This document shows positions 51,713 to 60,730 of a stretch of 64,000 nucleotides of DNA, piece by piece. The notes under the pieces were generated by a model. The model was not told where the DNA came from, made no database searches, and saw only the letters and a program-made list of their open reading frames with translations. The stretch covers positions 744,001 to 808,000 of the forward strand of contig NZ_CASCJC010000001.1 of NCBI RefSeq assembly GCF_949152225.1, in the 5' to 3' direction. Every line of letters begins with the position of its first letter. The stretch's first letter is position 1. Made by a program: the position numbers and the translations under genes. Source of the DNA: Ligilactobacillus sp900765635 (GTDB lineage Bacteria > Bacillota > Bacilli > Lactobacillales > Lactobacillaceae).

Positions 51713-53137
51713 ATGAATAAACCACAAATCGGGGTTGTCGGTATGGCTGTGATGGGTAAAAACCTTGCGTTAAACATCGAAAGTCGTGGCTATACCGTTG
51801 CAATTTTCAATAGAACAGGTGCAAAAACAAAAGAAGTAATTGAAGATCATCCGGATAAAAACTTGGTTGCAAGTTATACTATTGAAGATTTCGTTGCTTC
51901 TTTAGAAAAACCTAGAAGAATTATCTTGATGGTTAAAGCAGGCGCTGCAACTGATGCAACCATTAAGAGTCTATTACCTTACTTAGATAAAGGTGATGTG
52001 TTAATTGATGGCGGAAATACCTTCTTTGAAGATACAATGCGTCGTAATGCTGAATTAGATAATTCAGATATTAATTTCATTGGTATGGGTGTTTCTGGCG
52101 GTGAAAAAGGTGCCTTAGAAGGACCTTCCTTGATGCCTGGTGGACAAAAAGAAGCTTATGATTTGGTTGCACCAATCTTAGATAAGATTGCTGCTAAAGC
52201 AGAAGATGGACAATCTTGTGTGACCTATATTGGACCAAATGGGGCCGGCCATTATGTTAAAATGGTTCATAATGGAATAGAATATGGTGATATGGAATTA
52301 ATTGCGGAAAGTTATGATCTTTTGCGCAATGTGTTAGGTCTATCCGTTGAAGAAATTGCAGATATCTTTAACGAGTGGAAGCAAGGCGAGCTTAGCAGCT
52401 ATTTGATTGATATCACAGCTGAAATTTTAACACGAAAAGATGATGAAGGCACAGATAATCCAATTGTTGATATGATTTTAGACTGTGCAGGAAATAAAGG
52501 AACAGGTAAATGGAGTTCACAAAGTGCATTAGAACTAGGTGTTCCACAATCTTTGATTACTGAATCTGTTTATGCTCGGTACATTTCAACCTTTAAAAAT
52601 GAACGTGTAGCTGCAAGTAAGGTCTTGGCTAAACCAGCAGTCTTTGATGCTAGTCAATTAGATAAAAAAGAATTTATTGAAAAGATTCGTCAAGCACTGT
52701 ACTTTAGCAAGATTATGAGTTATGCACAAGGTTTCGAACAATTACGCGTTGCATCGGAACATTATGATTGGAATTTACGTTTTGGTGATTTGGCTAAAAT
52801 TTGGCGTGAAGGTTGTATAATTCGAGCACAATTTTTACAAAAAATTACAGATGCATTCGAACGTAATCCAGAGTTGAAAAACTTGTTGTTAGATGAATAT
52901 TTCACACAAATTGCTGCTAATTACCAAGATGCAGTGCGTGAAGTTGCATCTTTAGCAATTAAAGCAGGTGTGGCTTGCCCTTGCTTTACTAGTGCAATCA
53001 CATACTATGATCAATATCGTTCTGCTGTGTTGCCAGCTAATATTATCCAAGCTCAACGTGATTACTTTGGAGCACACACTTATGAAAGAACCGATAAAGA
53101 AGGTATCTATCATTACTCTTGGTATCATGAAGAATAA
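51713..53137 (+). CDS. gnd: 6-phosphogluconate dehydrogenase (decarboxylating)
   Basis: Oxidative pentose-phosphate enzyme making ribulose-5-phosphate, CO2 and NADPH. From ATG 51713 (after GGGAGG) 474 residues: Rossmann IGVVGMAVMGKNLALNIESRG, LIDGGNTFFEDTMRR, FIGMGVSGGEKGALEGPSLMPGG, and the catalytic Lys in GPNGAGHYVKMVHNGIEYGD. The C-terminal RDYFGAHTYERTDKEG is present. The length suits the NADP-dependent homodimeric class. Separated by its terminator from the two-component system downstream. Confidence 0.97.
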   Translation: MNKPQIGVVGMAVMGKNLALNIESRGYTVAIFNRTGAKTKEVIEDHPDKNLVASYTIEDFVASLEKPRRIILMVKAGAATDATIKSLLPYLDKGDVLIDGGNTFFEDTMRRNAELDNSDINFIGMGVSGGEKGALEGPSLMPGGQKEAYDLVAPILDKIAAKAEDGQSCVTYIGPNGAGHYVKMVHNGIEYGDMELIAESYDLLRNVLGLSVEEIADIFNEWKQGELSSYLIDITAEILTRKDDEGTDNPIVDMILDCAGNKGTGKWSSQSALELGVPQSLITESVYARYISTFKNERVAASKVLAKPAVFDASQLDKKEFIEKIRQALYFSKIMSYAQGFEQLRVASEHYDWNLRFGDLAKIWREGCIIRAQFLQKITDAFERNPELKNLLLDEYFTQIAANYQDAVREVASLAIKAGVACPCFTSAITYYDQYRSAVLPANIIQAQRDYFGAHTYERTDKEGIYHYSWYHEE

Positions 53138-53153
53138 TTAGATATTATTAAAT

Positions 53154-53197
53154 AAATATCCCAGAAGGTATCTTTTTAGGTTCTTTCTGGGATATTT
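53154..53197 (+). terminator. Terminator of gnd
   Basis: Stem AAATATCCCAGAA (53154-53166)/TTCTGGGATATTT (53185-53197) with an 18-base loop. The tail is only moderately T-rich. Confidence 0.75.
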
Positions 53198-53441
53198 AAT
53201 TTAACAGTCAAATTCATTTTATAGCATAAGGAACAATTAATTGAACATAATAAAGTATATGTCTGAAAATTGATATAATACTCTATAAGATATAGCAATT
53301 ATGGAAAATTAATAATTCATATATTTTAAATTAAAAAAATTAAGTTGTTGGAATAGGAATTATTATGCTAAAATGTTAAAATTGAGAAGAATATGAAGCT
53401 TTTTTAATAAACTAATTAATCTTAATAGGAGTGCATAGCTT
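53198..53441 (+). promoter_or_regulatory. Regulatory region before the two-component system
   Basis: A 240-base, extremely AT-rich stretch without coding frames. Two candidate promoters are visible: extended -10 TGA-TATAAT at 53271-53279, and TTGTTG (53345-53350), 18-base spacer, TGC-TAAAAT ending at 53374. The upstream site would give a leader of about 155 bases. No clear response-regulator direct repeats were recognised. Confidence 0.45.
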
Positions 53442-54149
53442 ATGAATAATAAGGTTTTAATCATTGAAGATGAAGAACGGCTATCTCAGTTTCTTTCGCT
53501 TGAATTAACGCATGAAGGGTATTATGTAGAGCAATTCGTCGATGGTAGAGAAGGTTTACAAAGTGCATTAGATAATGATTGGGACATCATTTTACTAGAT
53601 TTAATGGTGCCAGGCTTAAATGGATTAGAAATTTGTCGACGGATTCGTCAAGTTAAAAAAACACCAATTATTATGATGACTGCTCGTGATTCGGTTATTG
53701 ATCGAGTTGCTGGCTTAGATCATGGAGCTGATGACTATATCGTTAAACCATTTGCTATTGAAGAATTATTAGCACGCATTCGGTCTATCTTCCGCCGAAT
53801 TGAATTTGAAAATGAACAAGCTCAAGGTGAAGATACACAACAAACAATTGTGACTTATAAAGATTTAAGCATTGAAAAAGAAAATCATGTTGTTCGTCGT
53901 GGTAACGAAGTAATTGAGCTAACTAAACGTGAATATGAGTTATTATTGACTTTAATGGAAAATATCAATGTTGTATTAGCACGTGATTTATTATTGCAAA
54001 AGGTTTGGGGATATGAAACTCAAATTGAAACGAATGTTGTAGATGTTTATATCCGTTATTTGCGTAATAAAATTGATCGTCCAGGAGATGAAAGTTATAT
54101 TCAAACGGTTCGTGGAACTGGCTATGTGATGCGAGAAGATAAGAAATGA
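53442..54149 (+). CDS. OmpR-family response regulator
   Basis: DNA-binding response regulator of 235 residues. The receiver domain has acidic pocket E9-D10-E11, phospho-acceptor D53 in IILLDLMVPGLNG, TARDS (Thr) and KPF (Lys 104 region). The winged-helix output domain shows ELTKREYELLLTLMENINVVL, YIRYLRNKID, and IQTVRGTGYVM. It resembles the ArlR/LisR/CovR group. ATG 53442 follows AGGAGTG; its stop overlaps the kinase start (ATGA), so the two are made together. The signal and regulon are unknown. Confidence 0.94.
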   Translation: MNNKVLIIEDEERLSQFLSLELTHEGYYVEQFVDGREGLQSALDNDWDIILLDLMVPGLNGLEICRRIRQVKKTPIIMMTARDSVIDRVAGLDHGADDYIVKPFAIEELLARIRSIFRRIEFENEQAQGEDTQQTIVTYKDLSIEKENHVVRRGNEVIELTKREYELLLTLMENINVVLARDLLLQKVWGYETQIETNVVDVYIRYLRNKIDRPGDESYIQTVRGTGYVMREDKK

Positions 54150-55645
54150 AAAGAATAATTTTAAAACAACCAGAGGTAGATAAGAAATTTATTTCGTTAA
54201 AGTTTAAATGGTCAATTGCTACTGGCTTAGGTGTTGTTTTAATATTTGCAGTCTTTTTTATCCTGCTGTACCAAAGTTTTTCTGCTTTACTTTTACAGCA
54301 AGAAGAAAATTATGCGCATAATGCAGTAGACACAGCGGTTGCACGTCTTGAAAATTATCAAGCTGAGTTGACAGTTGCTGATGTTAAAAAAGTTTTAAAT
54401 TATGAAACGGCAGTTGATAAAAATACTGAAGGAATCTATAGTGATGCAGTATTTTCAACTCTTTCACGTAAATATCTTGGAGTGAGTGTTTATAATATCT
54501 CAGGGGATTTGATTTTTGCTTCGCGTGATGTTCCAGTTAGGTTTACCAAGGCCTTATTAGATAATGATACTTTGACTAAGGAAAGTGGGCAAAGCATTTT
54601 TGTGACTTCTAGACAAGTACGTTCGCGATTGACACATCAAGTTATTGGCTATGTGCAAGTAACTAATCGCTTGCATGATTACGATAAGACTCGTGGTAAG
54701 TTATTGTTAATTTTCTTTGTGTTTGGAATTACTGCAGGGGTTGCAGCTGCTTTGTTAAGTTATGGATTGTCGTCATGGTTCCTTAGACCAATTGATACTT
54801 TAAATGAAACAATTGGTAAAATTAATAATGATGAAAAAGGTAATGCGCTATCATATGTACGTGTTCCTGAGTTTAGGACACACGATGAGTTAGCAGATCT
54901 GGGAACTTTATTTAATAGTATGTTAGATCGGATGGAACGAAATATCTTACAACAACAACAGTTTGTTGAAGATGTTTCGCATGAATTACGTACGCCAGTC
55001 GCTATTATTCAAGGACATTTAAATATGTTGAATCGATGGGGCAAAGATGATCCTAAAGTTTTAAATGACTCAATTGAAGCATCGTTACAAGAAATTGAAC
55101 GAATGAAGAGTTTAGTTCAAGAAATGTTAGATCTTTCTCGTGCAGAACAAGTAGAAATTCAATTTGCTAATGAAACTACTGATATACAGTCTATAGGGTT
55201 ACAAGTTTTTGAAAATTTCAAGCTAATACATCCAGAATTTGTCTTTTTGATGGATGATGACTTAAAAGGACCAACCTTTGTGCAAATTTATCGTAATCAT
55301 TTAGAGCAAGTATTGATTATCTTGTTAGACAATGCAGTCAAATATTCACGGGAACGCAAGGAAATTCAAATTTCAATGGCTAAAAATGAACGTTTTGTAG
55401 AAATTGTGGTACAAGATTTTGGTCAGGGAATAGCCAAAGAAGATATTACTCGCGTATTTGATAGATTTTATCGAGTAGATAAGTCAAGAAGCCGTGAACA
55501 AGGTGGCAACGGTTTAGGTTTAGCAATTGCTAAGCGTTTGATTGCTGGTTATCATGGCGATTTAACTGTTGAAAGTGTTTTTGGACAAGGATCAATTTTT
55601 AAGATTACCTTACCATTACTCAATATGAACAAAGAAAATGACTAA
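54146..55645 (+). CDS. Sensor histidine kinase with HAMP domain
   Basis: 499-residue membrane kinase, partner of the response regulator. Two membrane helices (about 25-45: ATGLGVVLIFAVFFILLYQ, and 190-215: LLIFFVFGITAGVAAALLS) flank an extracytoplasmic domain of about 145 residues. Then HAMP, the phospho-acceptor His in EDVSHELRTPVAII (about 278), N box DNAVKYS, and G boxes DFGQGIAKED and GGNGLGLAIAKRL. The type matches ArlS/LisK/CovS kinases. Element copy 2 (55679-55763) terminates the operon. Confidence 0.93.
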   Translation: MKRIILKQPEVDKKFISLKFKWSIATGLGVVLIFAVFFILLYQSFSALLLQQEENYAHNAVDTAVARLENYQAELTVADVKKVLNYETAVDKNTEGIYSDAVFSTLSRKYLGVSVYNISGDLIFASRDVPVRFTKALLDNDTLTKESGQSIFVTSRQVRSRLTHQVIGYVQVTNRLHDYDKTRGKLLLIFFVFGITAGVAAALLSYGLSSWFLRPIDTLNETIGKINNDEKGNALSYVRVPEFRTHDELADLGTLFNSMLDRMERNILQQQQFVEDVSHELRTPVAIIQGHLNMLNRWGKDDPKVLNDSIEASLQEIERMKSLVQEMLDLSRAEQVEIQFANETTDIQSIGLQVFENFKLIHPEFVFLMDDDLKGPTFVQIYRNHLEQVLIILLDNAVKYSRERKEIQISMAKNERFVEIVVQDFGQGIAKEDITRVFDRFYRVDKSRSREQGGNGLGLAIAKRLIAGYHGDLTVESVFGQGSIFKITLPLLNMNKEND

Positions 55646-55678
55646 GCTTGTAGATAGTTTTTTATGAAATGCGCTTTG

Positions 55679-55763
55679 CCAATCGGATTGATAGAGTAAA
55701 GTTAGTAATTTTGATTTTTGAGTTCTCTTTACTGGTTTTGCCAGTAAGGAGGGCTTTTTTATT
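55679..55763 (+). repeat. Duplicated 3'-UTR terminator element, copy 2
   Basis: An 85-base element 33 bases past the kinase stop, matching 7671-7757. It keeps CAATC-G-GATTG (55680-55690) and the block ctctttactggttttgccag (55725-55744), with the downstream stem arm and T run. In the hairpin's first pairs GCTC of copy 1 is GTTC here, still pairing as T-G, so pairing is kept while sequence changes. The spacer has diverged and is two bases shorter. It acts as terminator of the two-component operon. Confidence 0.85.
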
Positions 55764-55823
55764 TTACTAAAAATCTTTTTAAAAGCATTGATTTTGGTAT
55801 TTTTGTATGTTTGTTAAAAAAAT

Positions 55824-55850
55824 AGGACCGCTAGAATTTCTAGCAGTCCT
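55824..55850. terminator. Bidirectional terminator between kinase and yidC
   Basis: AGGACCGCTAGAA (55824-55836)/TTCTAGCAGTCCT (55838-55850), nearly loopless by sequence, with A and T runs on the two sides. It serves mainly yidC on the minus strand. Confidence 0.75.
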
Positions 55851-55894
55851 AAAAAATGCAGAGTTATAAAAAAGCGTAATATTTGCTTAAAAGC

Positions 55895-56818
55895 TTATTT
55901 ACGGCGTTGTTGTTTTCCTGCGTTGCGCTTGCGATTATTAGCGTGCATATCAGCTGTTTTTTGATTATTTGATGCTGATGAAACTGGTTTAGTAGGTGTA
56001 ACTTTAGCAACAACTTTTTTAGGTGGATTGGCTTTAAGTTCAGCTGCAACTTTTTGACGAATCTTTGGTCGCATAGCGTTGATGATTAAAGTTTGAATAC
56101 ATGCAATGATTCCACCTACAAAGAAATAAAGTCCTAATGCAGCGGGAGAAACATAGGCCATGAAAGCCATCATAACCGGATTGATAAGCATCATTGATTG
56201 CATTTGTTTCTTTTGTTCTTCAGGCATTCCTAATGTAGTTAGCCATCCTTGTAATGCGTAAATAACGACGGTTAAGATCACGAAAAATAGACTACGCTGA
56301 CCTAAGTTAATACCATAAAAGACAGAACTGGAAAGTTCTGGTGAGTATTGGATAGCGGCATATAAAGCAGCAAAAATTGGCATTTGGATCAATAACGGTA
56401 AACATCCAATACCACCGGTCATAGATATGTTATTTTCTTTATATAGGGCCATCATTTCCTGACTAATAGCCATCTTTTCTTCTTGTGTGGTGGCACGTTT
56501 TTGACGTTCTTGAATATCCATCATTTGTGGCCGGATTGAAGCCATTTTTTCTTGTTGGATAGTGGCATTATGCGATTGTTTTAACATAATGGGCATCAAA
56601 ACTAAACGAACAATAAATGTAATTAAAATGATAGACCATCCATAACTACCACCTAAGACGTTAGCTAGCCATTCTAAAGCGTGTTGCGTAGGAATTGCCA
56701 AATGATCATAAACAAAGCCATAAGGTTTGCCTGATTTAGTACGTTGAACACAGCCACTCAACAGAAGTGGAAGTAACAAAAATACAGGCATAAGCTTGTA
56801 TAATTTAGTTTTTTTCAT
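55895..56818 (-). CDS. yidC: Membrane protein insertase YidC (lipoprotein type)
   Basis: Oxa1/YidC insertase placing proteins into the membrane. The 307-residue product has a lipoprotein signal (FLLLPLLLSGC, lipid Cys 23) and five or so membrane segments. The hydrophilic-groove Arg lies in IILITFIVRLVLMPIM, and GGIGCLPLLIQMPIFAALYAA and the final helix YFFVGGIIACIQTLII follow. A basic tail rich in Lys/Arg ends RNAGKQQRRK. Its location away from rnpA-rpmH suggests the second, YidC2-type, paralogue of Gram-positives. Start ATG 56818 after AAAGGA. Confidence 0.95.
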   Translation of the reverse strand: MKKTKLYKLMPVFLLLPLLLSGCVQRTKSGKPYGFVYDHLAIPTQHALEWLANVLGGSYGWSIILITFIVRLVLMPIMLKQSHNATIQQEKMASIRPQMMDIQERQKRATTQEEKMAISQEMMALYKENNISMTGGIGCLPLLIQMPIFAALYAAIQYSPELSSSVFYGINLGQRSLFFVILTVVIYALQGWLTTLGMPEEQKKQMQSMMLINPVMMAFMAYVSPAALGLYFFVGGIIACIQTLIINAMRPKIRQKVAAELKANPPKKVVAKVTPTKPVSSASNNQKTADMHANNRKRNAGKQQRRK

Positions 56819-56933
56819 AATTCAAATCCTTTCGAAAAGTAAACTCTGAATATAACTATACTGTAAGCACGCATTTTTTTCAATCATTCACGTAATTTTA
56901 ATTTTAGACATTTTATACTTATTTCCAAAAAAA

Positions 56934-56957
56934 TACTTGGCAAATACTTGCCAAGTA
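56934..56957 (-). terminator. Terminator of the acylphosphatase gene
   Basis: TACTTGGCAA/TTGCCAAGTA stem with ATAC loop; minus-strand T run of seven follows. Confidence 0.85.
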
Positions 56958-56966
56958 CAGCCATCA

Positions 56967-57242
56967 TTAGTAATAAGTAACAGAAAATTTAGTATAATCT
57001 TTTGGAGCAACATCTTCAATTAATACTTCTGAGACACGACCAGCAGGAGTCGGTGAAGCTTTTATCCCACTGATAAATTGGTCTAAGATTTGTTGATGAG
57101 CTTGTGCAACAATAAAAACAGCGCCATCATCTAAATTTTTAACGTATCCTGTAACTCCTAATTTATCCGCTAATAATTTAGTCGTATAACGAAATCCGAC
57201 ACCTTGAACCAAGCCTTTGACTGTCATTTGAACTGCTGGCAT
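56967..57242 (-). CDS. Acylphosphatase
   Basis: 91-residue enzyme hydrolysing carboxyl-phosphate bonds. The catalytic pair is intact: Arg 18 in KGLVQGVGFRYTT and Asn 36 in VTGYVKNLDDGAV. Start ATG 57242 follows GAGGAGG on the minus strand, with a -10 TATAAT at 57286-57281. It is adjacent to yidC on the same strand, as in many Lactobacillales, but separated from it by a terminator. Physiological substrate unknown. Confidence 0.93.
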   Translation of the reverse strand: MPAVQMTVKGLVQGVGFRYTTKLLADKLGVTGYVKNLDDGAVFIVAQAHQQILDQFISGIKASPTPAGRVSEVLIEDVAPKDYTKFSVTYY

Positions 57243-57382
57243 ATGAATTCCTCCTCAAAATAATAATAACTTTATCATAAATTATACTACAAATTCTTAA
57301 AAATAAGATTAAGAATGGTGCGGAATTCAAAAGATTGGTATATAATCAAATATATCTTAATTTTTTAGAATGGGGAGACATT

Positions 57383-58549
57383 ATGAAGATCGGAATCGAC
57401 AAATTAGGCTTTTATACGCCACAATATTATGTGGATATGGCGAAATTAGCCCATGCACGCAATGAAGATCCTAACAAGTATTTAATTGGGATAGGTCAAA
57501 GCAAGATGGCGGTGATTCCGCCTACGCAAGATGTTGTGACAATGGCAGCTAATGCGGCAGAAAAGATCTTAACTCCAGAAGACAAAGAAAAAATCGATAT
57601 GGTTTTATTTGCAACAGAGTCGGGTATTGATAATTCAAAAGCAGCAGCAATTTATGTAGCCGATTTGTTAGGTTTAAAAAAAGAGTTACGTGCTGTGGAA
57701 TTAAAACAGGCGTGTTATGCTGCAACTGCAGCTATTCAATTAGCTAAAGGATATGTAGCACTTAATCCCGATAAAAAGGTTTTGATTTTTGGTGCAGATA
57801 TTTCACGCTACGGACTTAATACTGGTGGTGAACCAACACAAGGTGGCGGGGCAATGGCAATTTTGATTGCTAAAGATCCTAAGCTTTTAGTGCTAGAAGA
57901 TGAAAGTGCAGTATATGCGCAAAATATCATGGATTTTTGGCGTCCTTTAGGTTTTAGTGAAGCATTGGTTGATGGAAAGTTTTCTGCTAATGCATATATG
58001 GACTTTTTTATCAAGGTATTTAATTCTTATTTAGCAAAGACTAATAAGAATTTAAAGAATTTTGAAGCATTGCTCTTTCATTTACCATATACTAAGATGG
58101 GCTTAAAGAGTCTACGCTTAGCTTTACAAGAACAACCAGAAGATCTTACGCAAAAACTGTTGGCTCGTTTTGAAGAATCGCGTGTATATAACATGCAAGT
58201 AGGTAATCTTTATACTGGCTCGCTTTATTTGAGCTTATTATCGTTACTTGATAATAGCAAAACTTTAAAAGCAGGTGATCGTATAGGGTTGTTTAGTTAT
58301 GGTTCTGGAGCACAAGGCGAATTTTTCACTGGACTTTTGCAACCTGGATATCAAGATTATTTACAAGCAACAGATAATCAAGAATTTTTACAACAGCGTA
58401 TAGAGGTTAGCGTGCAAGAATATGAAGAGTTGTTTAGTTCGTTATTACCAACTAATCAAGCAGATGTTAGCCTAGATGTAACTAAAGACCAAGCTAAATA
58501 CGTTTTAAGTGGTGTCAAAGAATATAAACGCCAATATCTAGCACGTTAA
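57383..58549 (+). CDS. mvaS: Hydroxymethylglutaryl-CoA synthase
   Basis: Condenses acetyl-CoA and acetoacetyl-CoA to HMG-CoA in the mevalonate route to isoprenoids, including undecaprenyl phosphate for the wall. From ATG 57383 (after GGGGAG) 388 residues: IGIDKLGFYTPQYYVDM, catalytic Cys 111 in LKQACYAATAA, LIFGADISRYGLNTGGEPTQG, His in LLFHLPYTKMG, and YGSGAQGEFFTG. A TATAAT lies at 57341-57346. The other mevalonate genes are not in the window. The frame is open back to 57335, but that part covers the promoter. Confidence 0.96.
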   Translation: MKIGIDKLGFYTPQYYVDMAKLAHARNEDPNKYLIGIGQSKMAVIPPTQDVVTMAANAAEKILTPEDKEKIDMVLFATESGIDNSKAAAIYVADLLGLKKELRAVELKQACYAATAAIQLAKGYVALNPDKKVLIFGADISRYGLNTGGEPTQGGGAMAILIAKDPKLLVLEDESAVYAQNIMDFWRPLGFSEALVDGKFSANAYMDFFIKVFNSYLAKTNKNLKNFEALLFHLPYTKMGLKSLRLALQEQPEDLTQKLLARFEESRVYNMQVGNLYTGSLYLSLLSLLDNSKTLKAGDRIGLFSYGSGAQGEFFTGLLQPGYQDYLQATDNQEFLQQRIEVSVQEYEELFSSLLPTNQADVSLDVTKDQAKYVLSGVKEYKRQYLAR

Positions 58550-58565
58550 AATTAATTAAATTATC

Positions 58566-58603
58566 AAAAGTACGAAGTTAGAAAAAAACTTCGTACTTTT
58601 TTG
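58566..58603 (+). terminator. Terminator of mvaS
   Basis: Stem AAAAGTACGAAGTT (58566-58579)/AACTTCGTACTTTT (58587-58600) plus T. Confidence 0.9.
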
Positions 58604-58635
58604 CGTATTTTAAAGATTAGAAAGAGGTGAAGTAA

Positions 58636-58746
58636 ATGGATAAGTTTTTTAATAAAAATTTAAAGATACGTATTAATAACGAAAATAGAGCAAGTGTTTG
58701 TCGTTATTTACGCGAACATCGCGAACAATTCAAATGGAATGTTTAA
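58636..58746 (+). CDS. Small basic peptide of 36 residues, unknown
   Basis: A short frame starting ATG 58636, eight bases after a strong AAAGAGGTG, ending TAA 58744-58746. The peptide begins MDKFFNKNLKIRINNENRAS and ends CRYLREHREQFKWNV. It is basic, without membrane segment or signal, and has one Cys. The strong ribosome-binding site between a terminator and the next transcription unit argues for real translation. It could be a stand-alone small protein or a leader peptide for the three genes that follow. I do not recognise it. Confidence 0.55.
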   Translation: MDKFFNKNLKIRINNENRASVCRYLREHREQFKWNV

Positions 58747-58842
58747 GCATTTAAAAAATTTTCATTTAGTATTTGATTATCTCTCTTTTTTTTGTAACAA
58801 TATAGATAAAGAAAAAAAGATTTACTGAAGAGGGATAAAAAT

Positions 58843-59733
58843 ATGACGGATTCAAACCAGTTTGTTTTAGCCAATCATGCTAAAGCAACAAATGATCTTG
58901 CTAATGTATTAAGTACTAAACTTCAATATTTACAAGAATTAGCAGATGCAGTTGCGAAGCAAGATGATTGTGCGATATATCGATTAATTGATCAAAATCG
59001 TTATCAAAGCGAAATTTTGCAAAATGAGGTTACTGATACAGATGAACCATATAAGCGTTTAATTGCAGATAGTTATACACAATTTAGCGCTTATTTGAGT
59101 ACTAATTTAATTGTCTTTTTACGGCAACGCTATCCGTTCTTTTATTTTGAAGAAACACAAACAGGCCAATTTCGTTTTTACTTTGGAAATTGGTGGGGGA
59201 GACGTTTGTTTGGAACATTAGATGTATTAAATGTTAAATTTGATTTTGATGAAATCGAATATCAAAAATTAGCACAGGCATTTGCTTTAGAAGCACAAAA
59301 TAAAATGATTAATAGTGATAAGATTGCTCAATTATCAGCAAAAGTTGATGAATTGCAAAGCTTAATTGATTCACAACAACAACGTGATCAACAAAAAGAT
59401 AATTTACGTCATGAAATCAAACGTAATTCTCAAGAAAAAGCTTTGCCTTGGGAAACAGGAAAGTTAAAAGAAGAGCGTCAACGTCTGATTGCAAAACTAT
59501 CCGAGTTAACAGAATTAGATGAACAAGCTCATGATGCACACAAAAAGATCCGTGACTATCAAGAAGAAATTTTGAACTTGTCCAAAGAAAATACATTACT
59601 GGGCTATGAAAAGCAAAGTATTGTAGCTAAGTTTGGGAGTTTTGAAGGTTTTGAAGAAAGTAATCGTATTTTATATCGGGATTACATTGCCGAACTAATT
59701 GCTAAAAAAGGGCAGGTGAATGTAAATGACTAA
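58843..59733 (+). CDS. Coiled-coil protein of unknown function (gene A of three)
   Basis: 296-residue soluble protein. The first 150 residues are helical with a conserved-looking aromatic patch, RYPFFYFEETQTGQF then FYFGNWWGRRLFG. Residues about 155-275 are strongly coiled coil (INSDKIAQLSAKVDELQSLI; KLKEERQRLIAKLSELTELD; IRDYQEEILNLSKENTLL). Such proteins are sometimes labelled SbcC-like for the coil alone, but no ATPase motif exists here. Start ATG 58843 after GAGGGAT. The 3' end overlaps gene B by 8 bases. No signal or membrane segment. Function unknown. Confidence 0.75.
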   Translation: MTDSNQFVLANHAKATNDLANVLSTKLQYLQELADAVAKQDDCAIYRLIDQNRYQSEILQNEVTDTDEPYKRLIADSYTQFSAYLSTNLIVFLRQRYPFFYFEETQTGQFRFYFGNWWGRRLFGTLDVLNVKFDFDEIEYQKLAQAFALEAQNKMINSDKIAQLSAKVDELQSLIDSQQQRDQQKDNLRHEIKRNSQEKALPWETGKLKEERQRLIAKLSELTELDEQAHDAHKKIRDYQEEILNLSKENTLLGYEKQSIVAKFGSFEGFEESNRILYRDYIAELIAKKGQVNVND

Positions 59734-60715
59734 AGCTAAACCACAAGATCTCGAAGTTGCTACAAATATTGTTGAAGAAGAATTTGTTAATGAAAATATT
59801 GAATCCTCATTAAGTACTAAAGGGCGTTTGTTGACTTATAACGAACAACTACGGGCTAGCTTAGAAAATGGTATTGATTTTACCCGTATCTTAGATGTGT
59901 TGATTAATACTAATGATACAACTGAATTATTACAAGCAGCAATGAAGTTGGTTAATTATCAGTTAGATTCTGCATATCTTGTTTATTTACAAAAGTATAG
60001 TTTATCGGATTTTTATTTAATTTTCCTCAATCGTTTATTACAGTTGCATAAAAATGAAAATGTAACTTTGGCTGCTAGCGAGCAACATAATGAGTTATAT
60101 CATGAATATCCTAATTTAGGTGCAGCAGGTTATTTTATTTTTACGACAGATAATCAAAATTCGGGTGCTTATTATACTGAAAAACAAACTGGACAAAAGT
60201 TATTTTATTTAGATTTTGAACGAAAAATTTTGCGCTTTAATAGTCAAACACTAACAGATTTACTGGTGATTAACTATGCACAACAATTTGAGTATGAAGT
60301 TATTGAAGAAATAGCTGATCTATTGTTAGCATTAGGACGTTATTTAAAAGAAGACTATGGTTTTGATGTTGATTTTAGTCTTCTTGATCCATCTAATAAT
60401 GCCTTTTATGAGATTGCACATACGCAAATGCCACAAAAACCATTAGATCGGTTGTTTATTAAGGCAGCAGATGCAGGTTTTATGTTGACAAACGGCTTGA
60501 ACAATGAAGCATCTTTAGTTTTAGGTGATATCAAATTAACTATTTGTGAACAAGAAAGCCAGGATGGACTTAATACTAAATGGGGTATTATGATTGATGA
60601 TGAAAATCAAGAATTTTCATGGTTTAAGATGTTATTTAAGTATGAGTTTTTGCATGACTGGTATTTAGAAAATTTAGCTGATTTAGAATTAATGTGTGAT
60701 AACCGATATTTTTAA
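59726..60715 (+). CDS. Protein of unknown function (gene B of three)
   Basis: 329-residue acidic, probably cytoplasmic protein that I cannot assign. Segments include TKGRLLTYNEQLRASLENGI, DSAYLVYLQKYSLSDFYLIF, a strand-rich middle (AAGYFIFTTDNQNSGAYYTE; KLFYLDFERKILRF), and an aromatic, acidic C-terminus EFSWFKMLFKYEFLHDWYLE. No signal peptide, membrane helix, nucleotide-binding or metal motif is visible. ATG 59726 lies within the end of gene A, after GCAGGTGA, so translation is coupled. Confidence 0.72.
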   Translation: MTKAKPQDLEVATNIVEEEFVNENIESSLSTKGRLLTYNEQLRASLENGIDFTRILDVLINTNDTTELLQAAMKLVNYQLDSAYLVYLQKYSLSDFYLIFLNRLLQLHKNENVTLAASEQHNELYHEYPNLGAAGYFIFTTDNQNSGAYYTEKQTGQKLFYLDFERKILRFNSQTLTDLLVINYAQQFEYEVIEEIADLLLALGRYLKEDYGFDVDFSLLDPSNNAFYEIAHTQMPQKPLDRLFIKAADAGFMLTNGLNNEASLVLGDIKLTICEQESQDGLNTKWGIMIDDENQEFSWFKMLFKYEFLHDWYLENLADLELMCDNRYF

Positions 60716-60730
60716 GGATGTTAGTTACAG

